Program-made: the position numbers and the translations under genes
Notes under the pieces: model-generated
Seen by the model: the letters and a program-made list of their open reading frames with translations, nothing else
What the model was told of the DNA's origin: nothing
Database searches by the model: none
Part shown: one piece after another, positions 1 through 7,281 of the stretch
Layout of the letters: the number at the start of each line of letters is the position of its first letter
How positions within the stretch are numbered: position 1 is the stretch's first letter
Assembly: GCA_937124525.1 (NCBI GenBank)
Contig: CAKZLA010000451.1
Span: 1-22,970, forward strand
Reading direction: 5' to 3'
Source: an uncultured Desulfobacterium sp.
GTDB taxonomy: Bacteria > Desulfobacterota > Desulfobacteria > Desulfobacterales > Desulfobacteraceae
Length of the DNA: 22,970 nucleotides

Positions 1-126
1 GTCCGCCAGTAGTACATCAAAGATCTCATCCAACCTTGTGGAAAAATTAAGATTCTGCAAATTCGCACCGTTTGACAGGGTTACAACGGCAACGGTTCCC
101 TTTTTTTCCCAGTTTGCAATGGCCAT
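1..126 (-). CDS. Crotonase (enoyl-CoA hydratase/isomerase) family protein, N-terminal part
   Basis: The gene begins at the ATG at 126-124 and runs out of the window, so only 42 residues are visible. They start MAIANWEKKGTVAVVTLSNG and continue with a stretch like the first beta-strand pair of crotonases (short strand, 'V..VTLSNGAN.QNLNF', then a helix). That family acts on CoA thioesters, for example in fatty-acid beta-oxidation. A purine-rich Shine-Dalgarno, GGAGAG, lies 3 bases before the ATG and supports this start. The gene points away from the hydantoinase-type operon across a long divergent gap. The exact reaction cannot be told because the oxyanion-hole and catalytic segments lie outside the window. 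The family call rests on the N-terminal pattern only. Confidence 0.6.
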   Translation of the reverse strand, partial: MAIANWEKKGTVAVVTLSNGANLQNLNFSTRLDEIFDVLLAD

Positions 127-175
127 ATTCTCTCCTTGAATTTCATATTCACATTCTTTTTGTTTTGTTTTATAT

Positions 176-192
176 GATAAACATTGTTTATC
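176..192. promoter_or_regulatory. Palindrome upstream of the crotonase gene, operator candidate
   Basis: GATAAAC and GTTTATC face each other across 3 bases (7-3-7), 50-66 bases upstream of the crotonase ATG. On the minus strand an AT-rich TATAAA lies between the palindrome and the start. Size and place suit a repressor of the TetR or GntR type, but no regulator gene is adjacent. This is a positional guess. Confidence 0.3.
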
Positions 193-350
193 GAACTTTA
201 TCTCAATTCATCAGAGATATCAAGATAAAACACCTTGACCCATGCCTCAAAAATTAGATTGACAACCCCTGTTTTTTCTGAGTATCTTCAATTTAAACAA
301 TCGCCTGGCTTATAGAATTCAACCAATTGATCTGTGGTTCCTTATTTTTA

Positions 351-545
351 TATGAGAAAACAGGTGTTGGGTTGTATGGTTACTTAAGTTTGGTGCACCT
401 TACTTTTTCATTTTTTGTTATGGTAAGGAAGTTTGCCATGTGGATTTAGATGAAAGTCCCGGCAAACCAAGAAGAACTTTCAATCTTCGTTTTGGGCAGG
501 CCGGGTCCAGAATACGGTCGGTCTGCCCGCGGCAGTTATAAGAAG
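351..545 (+). repeat. Dispersed hairpin repeat, locus A (two units)
   Basis: Unit 1 (about 351-426) begins with TATGAGAAAACAGGTG, passes through GGTGCACCTTACTT and ends in a T-rich stretch TTTTTTGTTATGG. It is clearly related to 8647-8705. Unit 2 (about 449-528) has a stem GAAAGT (452-457) with ACTTTC (476-481), then CAATCTTCGTTTTGGGCAG. A second hairpin follows: GGGCAGGCCG (494-503) with CGGTCTGCCC (519-528), one G-U pair. After it comes CGCGGCAGTTAT, which corresponds to CATGGTAGTTAT at locus B. Confidence 0.65.
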
Positions 546-764
546 TGCCCTAAATCGTCTTTATTTCTTTGAATCGTTTTAACTAAGAGAGGTTCCTGCA
601 ACACATCAAAAGCGGATGCCATACAACCTTCCATAGCGTGACAGTTGAAAACAGACGCTGAATACCGTATCAAGCACTTGATTGCCGGAACCAGTTGATC
701 ATGATGTTTCCATGGTACCTGCAAAAATATGAAATGGTGTGCCCAGGAATCCCGGGAATGGATA

Positions 765-2471
765 ATGATCATTGGACTTGATGTTGGCGGAACGCACACA
801 GATGCAGTTCTTTTAAGTAAACAGGGGCTTGAACGGCAGATAAAGGTACCCACAGATACGTCAAATCTGTTTAAAACAGTGCTCACCGGATTCAACCACC
901 TTCTTGAAGATATTCCCATTGGCAAAATCAAACGAGTGGTCATCAGCACCACCCTCACCACCAATGCCATTGTTCAAAAAAAATTAAACACCGTGGGTAC
1001 CATTGTGAGTTCAGGTCCCGGTATTGATCCTGAGTGGTACCGCATTGATGCCAATTACCATGCAGTGGGGGGCTCCATTGATCACCGGGGCAGGGAAAGA
1101 GAACCCCTGGATCACGAAGAAATCCTTGCCATTGCACGCCGAATAAAAGAAAAAAATATTACCATCCTTGGGGTCATCGGTAAATTTTCCGTGCGTAATC
1201 CTGCCCATGAACGTGAAATTAGGGACCTGCTTAAAGATCAATTTGAAACCATCTTTTTGGGTCACCATGTGTCAGGCAATCTCAATTTTCCCCGACGAAT
1301 CGCCACGGTTCATCTCAATGCCTCGGTGTACGAAATGCACCGGGATTTTTTCCATGCCGTTAAAAACTCCCTGGAACAGAAAGGGCTTCAAATTCCCATC
1401 CAGATTCTCAAGGCAGATGGTGGCACCATGAACCTTGAATCCTCCATGGCATTCCCAGGGCAGACCATCCTTTCCGGTCCCGCCGCGAGTGTCATGGGGT
1501 CCATTGCCTATGCCCCGGGGGATATGGATGCCATGGTGCTTGACATCGGTGGTACCACCACGGACATCGCCATTCTGGTGGACAAAGTCCCCCTGTTGGA
1601 ACCCCTTGGTATCCGACGGGGAAAGTATAAAAGCCTTATCCGCTCCTTAAAAACTCATTCCCGGGGGATTGGCGGCGACAGCCATGTCCGGGTGGAAGAA
1701 GGCAATCTCGAAATTGGTCCCGGAAGACTTGGACCTGCCATGGCCTTTGGCGGTCCGGCCCCCACCCCCACCGATGCCCTTGTTTTTTTGAAAAAAATGA
1801 ACACGGGAGATCCCCGTCTGGCCCAAAGGGGAATGACTGACATTGCCCAAGCCTTAGGCCTCAGCCCTGAAGCAGCGGCCCAGGCCATCTTTAAAAAAAC
1901 CTGTACAATGATTCTGGACCAGGCCCAGGCGCTGATCCATCGTATCAACACCAAACCGGTTTACACTGTCCATGAATTTCTGGCCGGATACGCCATTGAG
2001 CCCCAGAAAATTTTATTGCTGGGTGGCCCTGCCCCCTATTTTGCCCAGGAAATTGAAGCTCTGTCCGGCATCTCCACAGAGGTGGTACCAGCAAGTTCCG
2101 TTGCCAACGCCATTGGGGCGGCCCTGGCCAGAACCACCTGTGAGATCACCCTGCTTGCAGATACGGAACAGCAAAAAGCAATGGCTCCGGAAGAGGATTT
2201 CACCACCCGGATTTCCCAGAAATTCACCGAAGAGGATGCCGTGGAGACCACCCATGAGCTCTTATTGAAAAAAGCCCTGAAATCCGGTGCTGACACCGAA
2301 GACATGGCCGTGGAAATCATTGAATATCAAAAATTTAATATTGTACGAAATTTTTCGCCCCGGGGGAAAATATTCAAAGTCAAAATGCAGGTAAAACCCG
2401 GATTGATCAAAGCCTACGATGCCGTTTGTCATCACTGTACCATCAACCCGGATATAGAAAAGGGGATATAA
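765..2471 (+). CDS. Hydantoinase/oxoprolinase family protein (HyuA-like ATPase)
   Basis: A 568-residue protein of the HyuA/5-oxoprolinase family, whose members use ATP to open or close cyclic amides such as hydantoins or 5-oxoproline. Visible ASKHA-fold nucleotide-binding motifs are LDVGGTHTDAV (residues 5-15) and LDIGGTTTDIAIL (259-271). Further family segments are STTLTTNAIV (61-70), LKADGGTM (215-222), ILSGPAASVMG (235-245) and GIGGDS (301-306). The start chosen is the ATG at 765, directly before the first phosphate-binding strand and preceded by GGGAA. An in-frame ATG at 729 would add 12 residues without a recognisable ribosome site. Its stop TAA shares one base with the ATG of the deacetylase-like gene, so the two are surely co-translated. 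No HyuB partner is adjacent, so the substrate is unknown. The family call is firm, the reaction is not. Confidence 0.88.
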   Translation: MIIGLDVGGTHTDAVLLSKQGLERQIKVPTDTSNLFKTVLTGFNHLLEDIPIGKIKRVVISTTLTTNAIVQKKLNTVGTIVSSGPGIDPEWYRIDANYHAVGGSIDHRGREREPLDHEEILAIARRIKEKNITILGVIGKFSVRNPAHEREIRDLLKDQFETIFLGHHVSGNLNFPRRIATVHLNASVYEMHRDFFHAVKNSLEQKGLQIPIQILKADGGTMNLESSMAFPGQTILSGPAASVMGSIAYAPGDMDAMVLDIGGTTTDIAILVDKVPLLEPLGIRRGKYKSLIRSLKTHSRGIGGDSHVRVEEGNLEIGPGRLGPAMAFGGPAPTPTDALVFLKKMNTGDPRLAQRGMTDIAQALGLSPEAAAQAIFKKTCTMILDQAQALIHRINTKPVYTVHEFLAGYAIEPQKILLLGGPAPYFAQEIEALSGISTEVVPASSVANAIGAALARTTCEITLLADTEQQKAMAPEEDFTTRISQKFTEEDAVETTHELLLKKALKSGADTEDMAVEIIEYQKFNIVRNFSPRGKIFKVKMQVKPGLIKAYDAVCHHCTINPDIEKGI

Positions 2472-3784
2472 TGCTCAAGGCAGCACACAAAACCGGTCTG
2501 GTTTTTTTTCCGGCCTTTGACTGGGCCATTGATCCAACCCACCCGGAACGGGAAGAGAGACTGTTGTACACCCAGGACCAGGTCACCGAAGAGGGAATCT
2601 TTGACATTGAAGGCATACTGGAGCTGAAACCGGATCTGATCACCAACCAGGACATCCAACGGGTTCACTTCTGCCTTCCCAACGAAGAGACCATCACCAC
2701 AGAATCCCACCTCATCAGTGCAGGGGGGGCCGTGGCCATTGCCCAGGCTGTCATGGAAAAAAGGATTAAACGAGGATTTGCCTTGGTGCGTCCCCCGGGG
2801 CACCATGCCATGCGCATCAGCCATGGCGGCAGGGGATTTTGTCATATTAATATGGAAGCCATCATGGTGGAATATATTCGTCGGCACTATGATGTAAAGC
2901 GGGTGGCCATCATTGACACCGACTGCCACCACGGGGACGGTACCAATGACATTTACTGGCATGATCCCGACACCTTGTTTATATCCATCCATCAGGATGG
3001 CCGAACCCTGTACCCTGGTTCGGGATTCACCGGGGAACTGGGGGGGCCCAATGCACTGGGCTCCAATTTGAACATCCCACTGCCCCCGGGAACAGCCACG
3101 GAAGGATATCTTTATGTCCTTGAGAATACGATTCTTCCGGCCATTGAGGCCTTTAAACCGGATATCATCGTTAATTCCGCAGGCCAGGACAACCATTACA
3201 CAGACCCCCTGACCAACATGAAGTTCTGTGCCCAGGGATATGCCGATCTCACCCGTCTTTTAAAGCCGGACATTGCTGTTCTGGAAGGCGGATATGCCAT
3301 TGAGGGTGCCCTACCCTACGTTAATCTGGGCATTATTCTGGCCCTGGCAGGCCTTGATTACTCCCGGGTGGTGGAACCAGATTATAATCCTGCTAAACTG
3401 CAACAGGCTCCCCATGTCACGGAAAAAATAAAAAAAACTGTGGAGATCATCAACACCCACTGGAAAAATCGCCATCACATGCGTGAATCTACAGGAACCC
3501 CTGGGGATATCCAGGAACGCCATCGGGAAATTTACTACGACACCGACAATATCCTTGAACGGCAGAAAGAAAAAATCAGGATCTGCCGGGACTGCGGGGG
3601 AACATTTGAGGTTGAATCCACTGCCATGCCAGGCTCCCGGGTATTGGCCATTCACATTCCCCAATACGCCTGCCGTCACTGCCGGGAAAAGGGCTATGAG
3701 ATGTATGACCGTGCCCCCAAAAACAACTATGACAAGGTGATTCTCCAGGACAAACCCCGGGACATGTATCTCATCAAACCTTAA
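2471..3784 (+). CDS. Histone deacetylase-fold amidohydrolase with C-terminal zinc ribbon
   Basis: 437 residues. The main domain (about 8-300) is the arginase/deacetylase fold that removes acyl groups from amines through a zinc ion; in bacteria it covers acetoin-utilisation AcuC-like and acetylpolyamine amidohydrolases. All key residues are visible: RPPGHHA with the tandem histidines 111-112, DTDCHHGDGT with metal ligands D151 and H153, SAGQDNHYTDPL with ligand D240, and GGYAI with catalytic Y275. After a linker the tail carries two Cys-x2-Cys knuckles, C372/C375 and C401/C404, an unusual addition for this family. The start at 2471 has AAGGGG just upstream and overlaps the stop of the ATPase gene (TAATG). 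There is no signal peptide, so it should be cytoplasmic. The substrate is unknown; the pairing with a HyuA-type ATPase hints at two steps on one amide compound. Confidence 0.88.
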   Translation: MLKAAHKTGLVFFPAFDWAIDPTHPEREERLLYTQDQVTEEGIFDIEGILELKPDLITNQDIQRVHFCLPNEETITTESHLISAGGAVAIAQAVMEKRIKRGFALVRPPGHHAMRISHGGRGFCHINMEAIMVEYIRRHYDVKRVAIIDTDCHHGDGTNDIYWHDPDTLFISIHQDGRTLYPGSGFTGELGGPNALGSNLNIPLPPGTATEGYLYVLENTILPAIEAFKPDIIVNSAGQDNHYTDPLTNMKFCAQGYADLTRLLKPDIAVLEGGYAIEGALPYVNLGIILALAGLDYSRVVEPDYNPAKLQQAPHVTEKIKKTVEIINTHWKNRHHMRESTGTPGDIQERHREIYYDTDNILERQKEKIRICRDCGGTFEVESTAMPGSRVLAIHIPQYACRHCREKGYEMYDRAPKNNYDKVILQDKPRDMYLIKP

Positions 3785-3868
3785 TTCTTTAACAGGGCTG
3801 CTTTCTATGTTAGAATTTTGCACCCCTGGAGGTTAATTCCAAGAATAGGATGAAGGCAAGTGAATGTT

Positions 3869-3896
3869 CCCCTCCTGGATCACAGATTCAGAAGGG
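3869..3896. repeat. TTCAGAAG-type palindrome, copy 1
   Basis: CCCCTCCTGGATC faces GATTCAGAAGGG across a short loop, with one mismatch and one G-T pair. Related palindromes occur at 5676-5704 and 11880-11908. It lies about 85 bases after the deacetylase-like gene and could end that operon, though no T-run follows. Confidence 0.5.
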
Positions 3897-3972
3897 CCTT
3901 CTCTGTTAAAAGTTAAAATCAGCCCCTATGAAATGAGCCAAAAGTCGTAAGGGAGTTCATAGAAAATAAAAA

Positions 3973-4878
3973 ATGCAAAAACATAAAATTTCATGCCTGA
4001 AATTGCGTGCCCGGATAATACAGACCATCCGGGCATTTTTCATTGAAAACGGATACCTTGAGGTGGAGACCCCTTTGAGGATACCCGCGCCCATTCCCGA
4101 AGCCCACATTGATGGATTTGAATCCGAAGGCTGGTATCTTCAATCCTCTCCGGAAATCTGCATGAAACGTATGGCAGCCAAGGGGTACCCTAAAATTTTC
4201 CAAATCTGTAAATGCTTCAGAAAAGAAGAGCGGGGGGATCGGCATCTTACGGAGATGACCTTGCTTGAATGGTACACCAAGGGCTTTACATATAAGGAAC
4301 TCATGGCACAGACCGCTGAACTGATTCAGTATGTCGCCCTTAAAGGGGAAAAAGAACAGCTCATCTATGCTGATAAAACCATTGCTCTGGCCACCCCCTG
4401 GGAGTTTATCACAGTGGCCCAGGCCTTTGAAACCTACGCGGATATATCCATGGAAACTGCCATGGAAACAGGTACTTTTGATGAAGTGATGGCCTTTGAC
4501 ATTGAGCCCAGTCTGGGGAAGGATTGCCCTGCCTTTCTGTTTGATTATCCTGCGGCCATGGGGGCACTGGCCCGGCTGAGCCCCCATGACCCCAGCATTG
4601 CAGAACGATTTGAACTTTATATCGCCGGCATGGAACTGGCAAACGGATTCTCAGAACTCACCGATCCCAAAGAGCAGCGACGGCGCTTTGAAAAGGAGAT
4701 GATACTGCGAGAAGCTACAGGAAAACTATTAACGCCCATGCCCTGTAATTTTCTTAAAGATCTTAAAAACCTTCCCGATACCGCTGGAATTGCACTGGGT
4801 GTTGATCGGCTTGTCATGCTCTTTGCCAATGTGGATACCATTGACCAGGTAGTGTCATTTACGCCGGAAACCCTGTAA
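3973..4878 (+). CDS. epmA: EF-P lysine lysyltransferase (GenX/PoxA/EpmA type)
   Basis: A 301-residue class II aminoacyl-tRNA synthetase-like protein without an anticodon-binding domain. The family attaches (R)-beta-lysine to a conserved lysine of elongation factor P, which helps ribosomes through proline runs. Visible motifs are LQSSPEICMKRM (56-67), the motif 2 region FRKEERGDRHLTEMTLLEW (82-100), ELANGFSEL before the C-terminal part, and motif 3 GIALGVDRLVMLF (272-284). Length matches the short GenX form rather than LysS (about 500). An in-frame stop ends 3 bases before the ATG, so the start cannot lie upstream. The nearest Shine-Dalgarno, AAGGGAG, is 17 bases away, which is long. Neither an EF-P gene nor epmB (lysine 2,3-aminomutase) is in the window. 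Confidence 0.87.
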   Translation: MQKHKISCLKLRARIIQTIRAFFIENGYLEVETPLRIPAPIPEAHIDGFESEGWYLQSSPEICMKRMAAKGYPKIFQICKCFRKEERGDRHLTEMTLLEWYTKGFTYKELMAQTAELIQYVALKGEKEQLIYADKTIALATPWEFITVAQAFETYADISMETAMETGTFDEVMAFDIEPSLGKDCPAFLFDYPAAMGALARLSPHDPSIAERFELYIAGMELANGFSELTDPKEQRRRFEKEMILREATGKLLTPMPCNFLKDLKNLPDTAGIALGVDRLVMLFANVDTIDQVVSFTPETL

Positions 4879-4895
4879 AAAAGATGGCATTTTTC

Positions 4896-4930
4896 ATGGG
4901 GCCCCAAAAGGGTTTTACATTTTTTTTTAA
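4896..4930 (+). terminator. Possible terminator after epmA
   Basis: Just behind the epmA stop lie a self-complementary GGGGCCCC core, a small CCC-AAAA-GGG hairpin and then a run of about ten T. This is weak as a stem but in the right place between two convergent genes. Confidence 0.35.
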
Positions 4931-4995
4931 AAAGCGTCCCCCAGGGCAGCATATGCACCTAAAAAGCATATAACGTATAAAACTTACCCCAAATA

Positions 4996-5412
4996 TCACG
5001 CATTTTTCAGACGAATGATATCAACAGAACTGCAGGACGGACATTTATCAGGACGTCCGGTTCCCGGGGCCTCTTCCCACTCATGGCTGCACGCCTCACA
5101 GGCAAACAGCCTCGGGGTTTCTACCATTTCATAAATGCCGCCCTGGATATTAATGGCTTTGCCGGAAATAATGGCATCGGCAATGATGCGGCGGGCATTT
5201 CTCAAAATCCTGCCAAAAGTGGCCCTGGAGACCCCCATGAGTTCGCCACCCTCTTCATGGGAAAGTCCCTGGAGATCTGCCAGTCGAATGGCTTCCCGCT
5301 CATCCACAGTGAGGAGAACCTCCTCAAGATCCAGCATAGGAATACCCCTGGGTTTAAAATAGCTGACTTCTGGATTAAAACCTACTTTTCTGCTTATTAT
5401 GGGTCTCACCAT
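4996..5412 (-). CDS. DUF134 family HTH protein with zinc ribbon
   Basis: 138 residues, the usual length of the DUF134 group of predicted DNA-binding proteins. Residues 36-75 form a sigma-region-4-like helix-turn-helix (VDEREAIRLADLQGLSHEE, then GVSRATFGRIL). Upstream is the family's YFKPRGIPMLDLEEV segment (18-32). The tail holds two cysteine pairs, C105/C108 and C124/C127, fit to bind one metal ion. The start matches the family N-terminus (MVRP at the start of the protein). The targets of this family are not well known. It lies downstream of sat on the same strand but behind a strong terminator, so it probably has its own promoter in 5413-5600, where none could be assigned with confidence. 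Confidence 0.82.
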   Translation of the reverse strand: MVRPIISRKVGFNPEVSYFKPRGIPMLDLEEVLLTVDEREAIRLADLQGLSHEEGGELMGVSRATFGRILRNARRIIADAIISGKAINIQGGIYEMVETPRLFACEACSHEWEEAPGTGRPDKCPSCSSVDIIRLKNA

Positions 5413-5611
5413 TTTGTTTTCCAGTAATTACTTTTAGATAACGGTTTTAGACTCTAACACCCGATTTCATGCCAACATAAGGCAGAATCCTTTATTTGAA
5501 GGTTAACCGTTTTTCAGAGCATTCCCTTATTTTCCGGGAATTCCTCAAAAAAGTATCAACCACTTCTGGGGCAATACAAAGGATGCCCATGAGTCTTGAT
5601 AAAAATCAAAA

Positions 5612-5649
5612 AAAGAGGGGCTCTTTCTTTACAGGAAAAGCCCCTCTTT
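5612..5649 (-). terminator. Rho-independent terminator of sat
   Basis: Read on the minus strand, AAAGAGGGGCT pairs perfectly with AGCCCCTCTTT over 11 bases around a 16-base loop, and the right arm runs on into TTTTTTTGATTTTT. It stands about 75 bases after the sat stop codon, behind the palindrome at 5676-5704. Confidence 0.85.
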
Positions 5650-5675
5650 ATAATTTCAACTTTTCGCCAAGGAGT

Positions 5676-5704
5676 CCCCCTCTGAATCTCTGATTCAGGA
5701 GGGG
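5676..5704. repeat. TTCAGAAG-type palindrome, copy 2
   Basis: CCCCCTCTGAATC faces GATTCAGGAGGGG across 3 bases. It sits 19 bases after the sat stop and before the intrinsic terminator, so the sat transcript ends in two consecutive hairpins. It has the same core as 3869-3896 and 11880-11908. Confidence 0.6.
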
Positions 5705-5723
5705 TTGTTGACGTAAATCAGTC

Positions 5724-7001
5724 TTACATCTTTGAACCTTCTGCATGGCTCTGAAGCTTAACTTCAACTTTGTCTGTGAGGCTTGCATAGTATTTACGCA
5801 GGATAACAAGAACCTCTTCACGTCCAAAATGATCCACAACTTCTTCATTGTTGGAAAGGGCGTGGCGCAGTTTTGTACCGGAAAGGATAACCCTGTCATC
5901 TTTACCATGGGGGCAGGTTCTCATGGAAGCCATACCATCACATTTGTGGCAATAGAAGGTCCAATCAATTTTCAGGGGAGCACAGAGAAGGGCTTTGCCT
6001 TCTTCTTCAGGAGTCGGTATAGTATCAAAGATTTCCTGGGCCTCGAACAGTGTGTAGAAATCACCAACGCCTGCATGATCACGACCGATGATCATCTTAT
6101 TAACACCGTAGTTCTGACGGAAAGTGGCATGGAGAAGACCTTCACGGGGACCGGCATAACGCATGTCAAGGGGATATCCACCGTTAACAACATGCTGGGG
6201 AACAAAGTAATCTTTGATCAGGGTATCAATGCACTCAATACGAACCTCTGCCGGAATATCACCGGGTTTGAGATTACCAATGAGAGAATGGATCAGAACG
6301 CCGTCACATACATCCAGAGCAATTTTGCACAGATGTTCGTGGGAGCGATGCATGGGGTTTCTGAGCTGCATGGAAGCAACGTTGGCCCAGCCTCTTTCGT
6401 CAAAGATGGCACGGGTCTCTTTGGGGGTCAGGTAAACACCCTTGAACTTCTCGGGGAATTCGCCTTCGGAAAGTACTTTTACAGGACCTGCCAGGCAGAA
6501 CTCTTTTCTGGCCATAACCATCTGAACACCGGGGTGATCTTCCATGGCAATTTTCCAGAACACGTCATCAGCTGACTCTTCGCCATGTCCCTTGTAAACT
6601 TTCTCACATTCCCATTTTTTGTCATCTTCGGTCATCTCAAATTTTTCAGTGACCTTCATGGTGGCAAAAACCTCACCGTTTCTTTCCAGGGTGATCTCGT
6701 CGCCAAGGTTGATGGCAGCGGCATCATCTTTTGCAGCATCCAGCATCACGGGAACAGGCCAGAAAGTCCCATCTGCAAGGAGGAAATCAGCGCAAACGCC
6801 TTTCCAGTCGGCTTGTGTCATAAATCCGTCAAGGGGGCTGAAGCCACCGATGCCAAGCATGATCAGATCGCCTTTTACCTGGGAGCTGATTTCAATTTTT
6901 TTAAGGCCTGCGGCTTTTTTAAGCTCTGCTTCAAGTTCAGCGCCTTCGAGTTTACAACAAACAAGTCCTTTTCCACCGTGGGGGGCAACTAATTTAGACA
7001 T
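5724..7001 (-). CDS. sat: Sulfate adenylyltransferase (ATP sulfurylase, dissimilatory type)
   Basis: 425 residues. Sat joins sulfate and ATP to give adenosine 5'-phosphosulfate and pyrophosphate, the activation step of sulfate respiration in the cytoplasm. The ATP-binding motifs are complete: [10 protein letters not shown] (212-221) and [11 protein letters not shown] (306-316), with [10 protein letters not shown] (373-382) near the end. The segment C351-x2-C354 with TCPH (362-365) is the metal-site region of the homo-oligomeric sulfurylases of sulfate reducers and sulfur oxidisers. No APS-kinase domain is fused. AGGAGAG precedes the ATG at 12 bases. The gene stands alone between a 280-bp leader region with a palindrome and a repeat, and its own terminator; aprAB and a pyrophosphatase gene are not in the window. 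The unusually clean terminator and long upstream region fit a highly expressed single-gene unit. Confidence 0.96.
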   Translation of the reverse strand: MSKLVAPHGGKGLVCCKLEGAELEAELKKAAGLKKIEISSQVKGDLIMLGIGGFSPLDGFMTQADWKGVCADFLLADGTFWPVPVMLDAAKDDAAAINLGDEITLERNGEVFATMKVTEKFEMTEDDKKWECEKVYKGHGEESADDVFWKIAMEDHPGVQMVMARKEFCLAGPVKVLSEGEFPEKFKGVYLTPKETRAIFDERGWANVASMQLRNPMHRSHEHLCKIALDVCDGVLIHSLIGNLKPGDIPAEVRIECIDTLIKDYFVPQHVVNGGYPLDMRYAGPREGLLHATFRQNYGVNKMIIGRDHAGVGDFYTLFEAQEIFDTIPTPEEEGKALLCAPLKIDWTFYCHKCDGMASMRTCPHGKDDRVILSGTKLRHALSNNEEVVDHFGREEVLVILRKYYASLTDKVEVKLQSHAEGSKM

Positions 7002-7037
7002 AACTACTAACTCTCCTTAAATATAATATTAACCAAA

Positions 7038-7062
7038 ATAAATGTTTGTACCAAACATTTAT
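7038..7062. promoter_or_regulatory. Perfect palindrome in front of sat, operator candidate
   Basis: ATAAATGTTTG and CAAACATTTAT are perfect 11-base inverted arms around TAC, centred about 49 bases upstream of the sat ATG. Twenty-five bases with full dyad symmetry is much more than AT-rich chance would give. The place, at or just upstream of a start site, suits a repressor or activator site. It does not match the Rex pattern (TTGTGAA-N4-TTCACAA) known at sat in Desulfovibrio. Confidence 0.5.
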
Positions 7063-7110
7063 ACAAATTCCATTGACAATTCTATTTACGCATTTCTGAC
7101 CATATCTTCC

Positions 7111-7247
7111 TATAAAATTCCATCCAAAATACTGGAATCATAGGAGTTTCAACCTTCGTTGTGGCAGACCACGGTGAGTCACCCTGGTCAACTGCCCATG
7201 GTAGTTATTTGTTCAAAGAACAACAGGTCGGACAAATAACTACCATG
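7111..7247 (+). repeat. Dispersed hairpin repeat, locus B (one unit plus long hairpin)
   Basis: The unit begins TATAAAATTCCATCC, continues with ATACTGGAATCAT and GAGTTTC-like GGAGTTTC, then CAACCTTCGTTGTGGCAGACC-type sequence; it is about 80 percent like 8731-8787. A hairpin follows, GGCAG (7163-7167) with CTGCC (7192-7196), including inner pairs ACC/GGT and GGTGA/TCACC. Then comes a hairpin with 16 perfect base pairs: 7197-7212 with 7232-7247. The element fills the gap between the HAD gene and sat. Confidence 0.65.
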
Positions 7248-7281
7248 AATTAATAATGATTGCACTTTTTGTCAAGAATAA

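Larger units (their letters stand above)
127..764. other. Long divergent intergenic region (638 bp)
   Basis: No convincing gene is seen here. The gap separates the crotonase gene (-) from the hydantoinase-type operon (+). It contains an inverted repeat at 176-192 close to the crotonase start, and a two-unit dispersed hairpin repeat at about 351-540. At 536-728 the minus strand holds an open stretch ending in a stop, which may be the relic of a gene end. No clear sigma-70 promoter pair could be assigned for either flanking gene. Confidence 0.6.

Noticed and set aside
5496..5693. 65-codon plus-strand frame between the DUF134 gene and sat
   Set aside because: It runs through the sat terminator hairpins and shows no protein family pattern.
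5745..6575. 276-codon open frame on the plus strand opposite sat
   Set aside because: It is a mirror of sat codons; it has no recognisable motif and lies across the sat 3' half.
7038..7062. Rex binding site at sat
   Set aside because: The palindrome lacks the TTGTGA/TCACAA half-sites and has a 3-base instead of a 4-base centre in that alignment.
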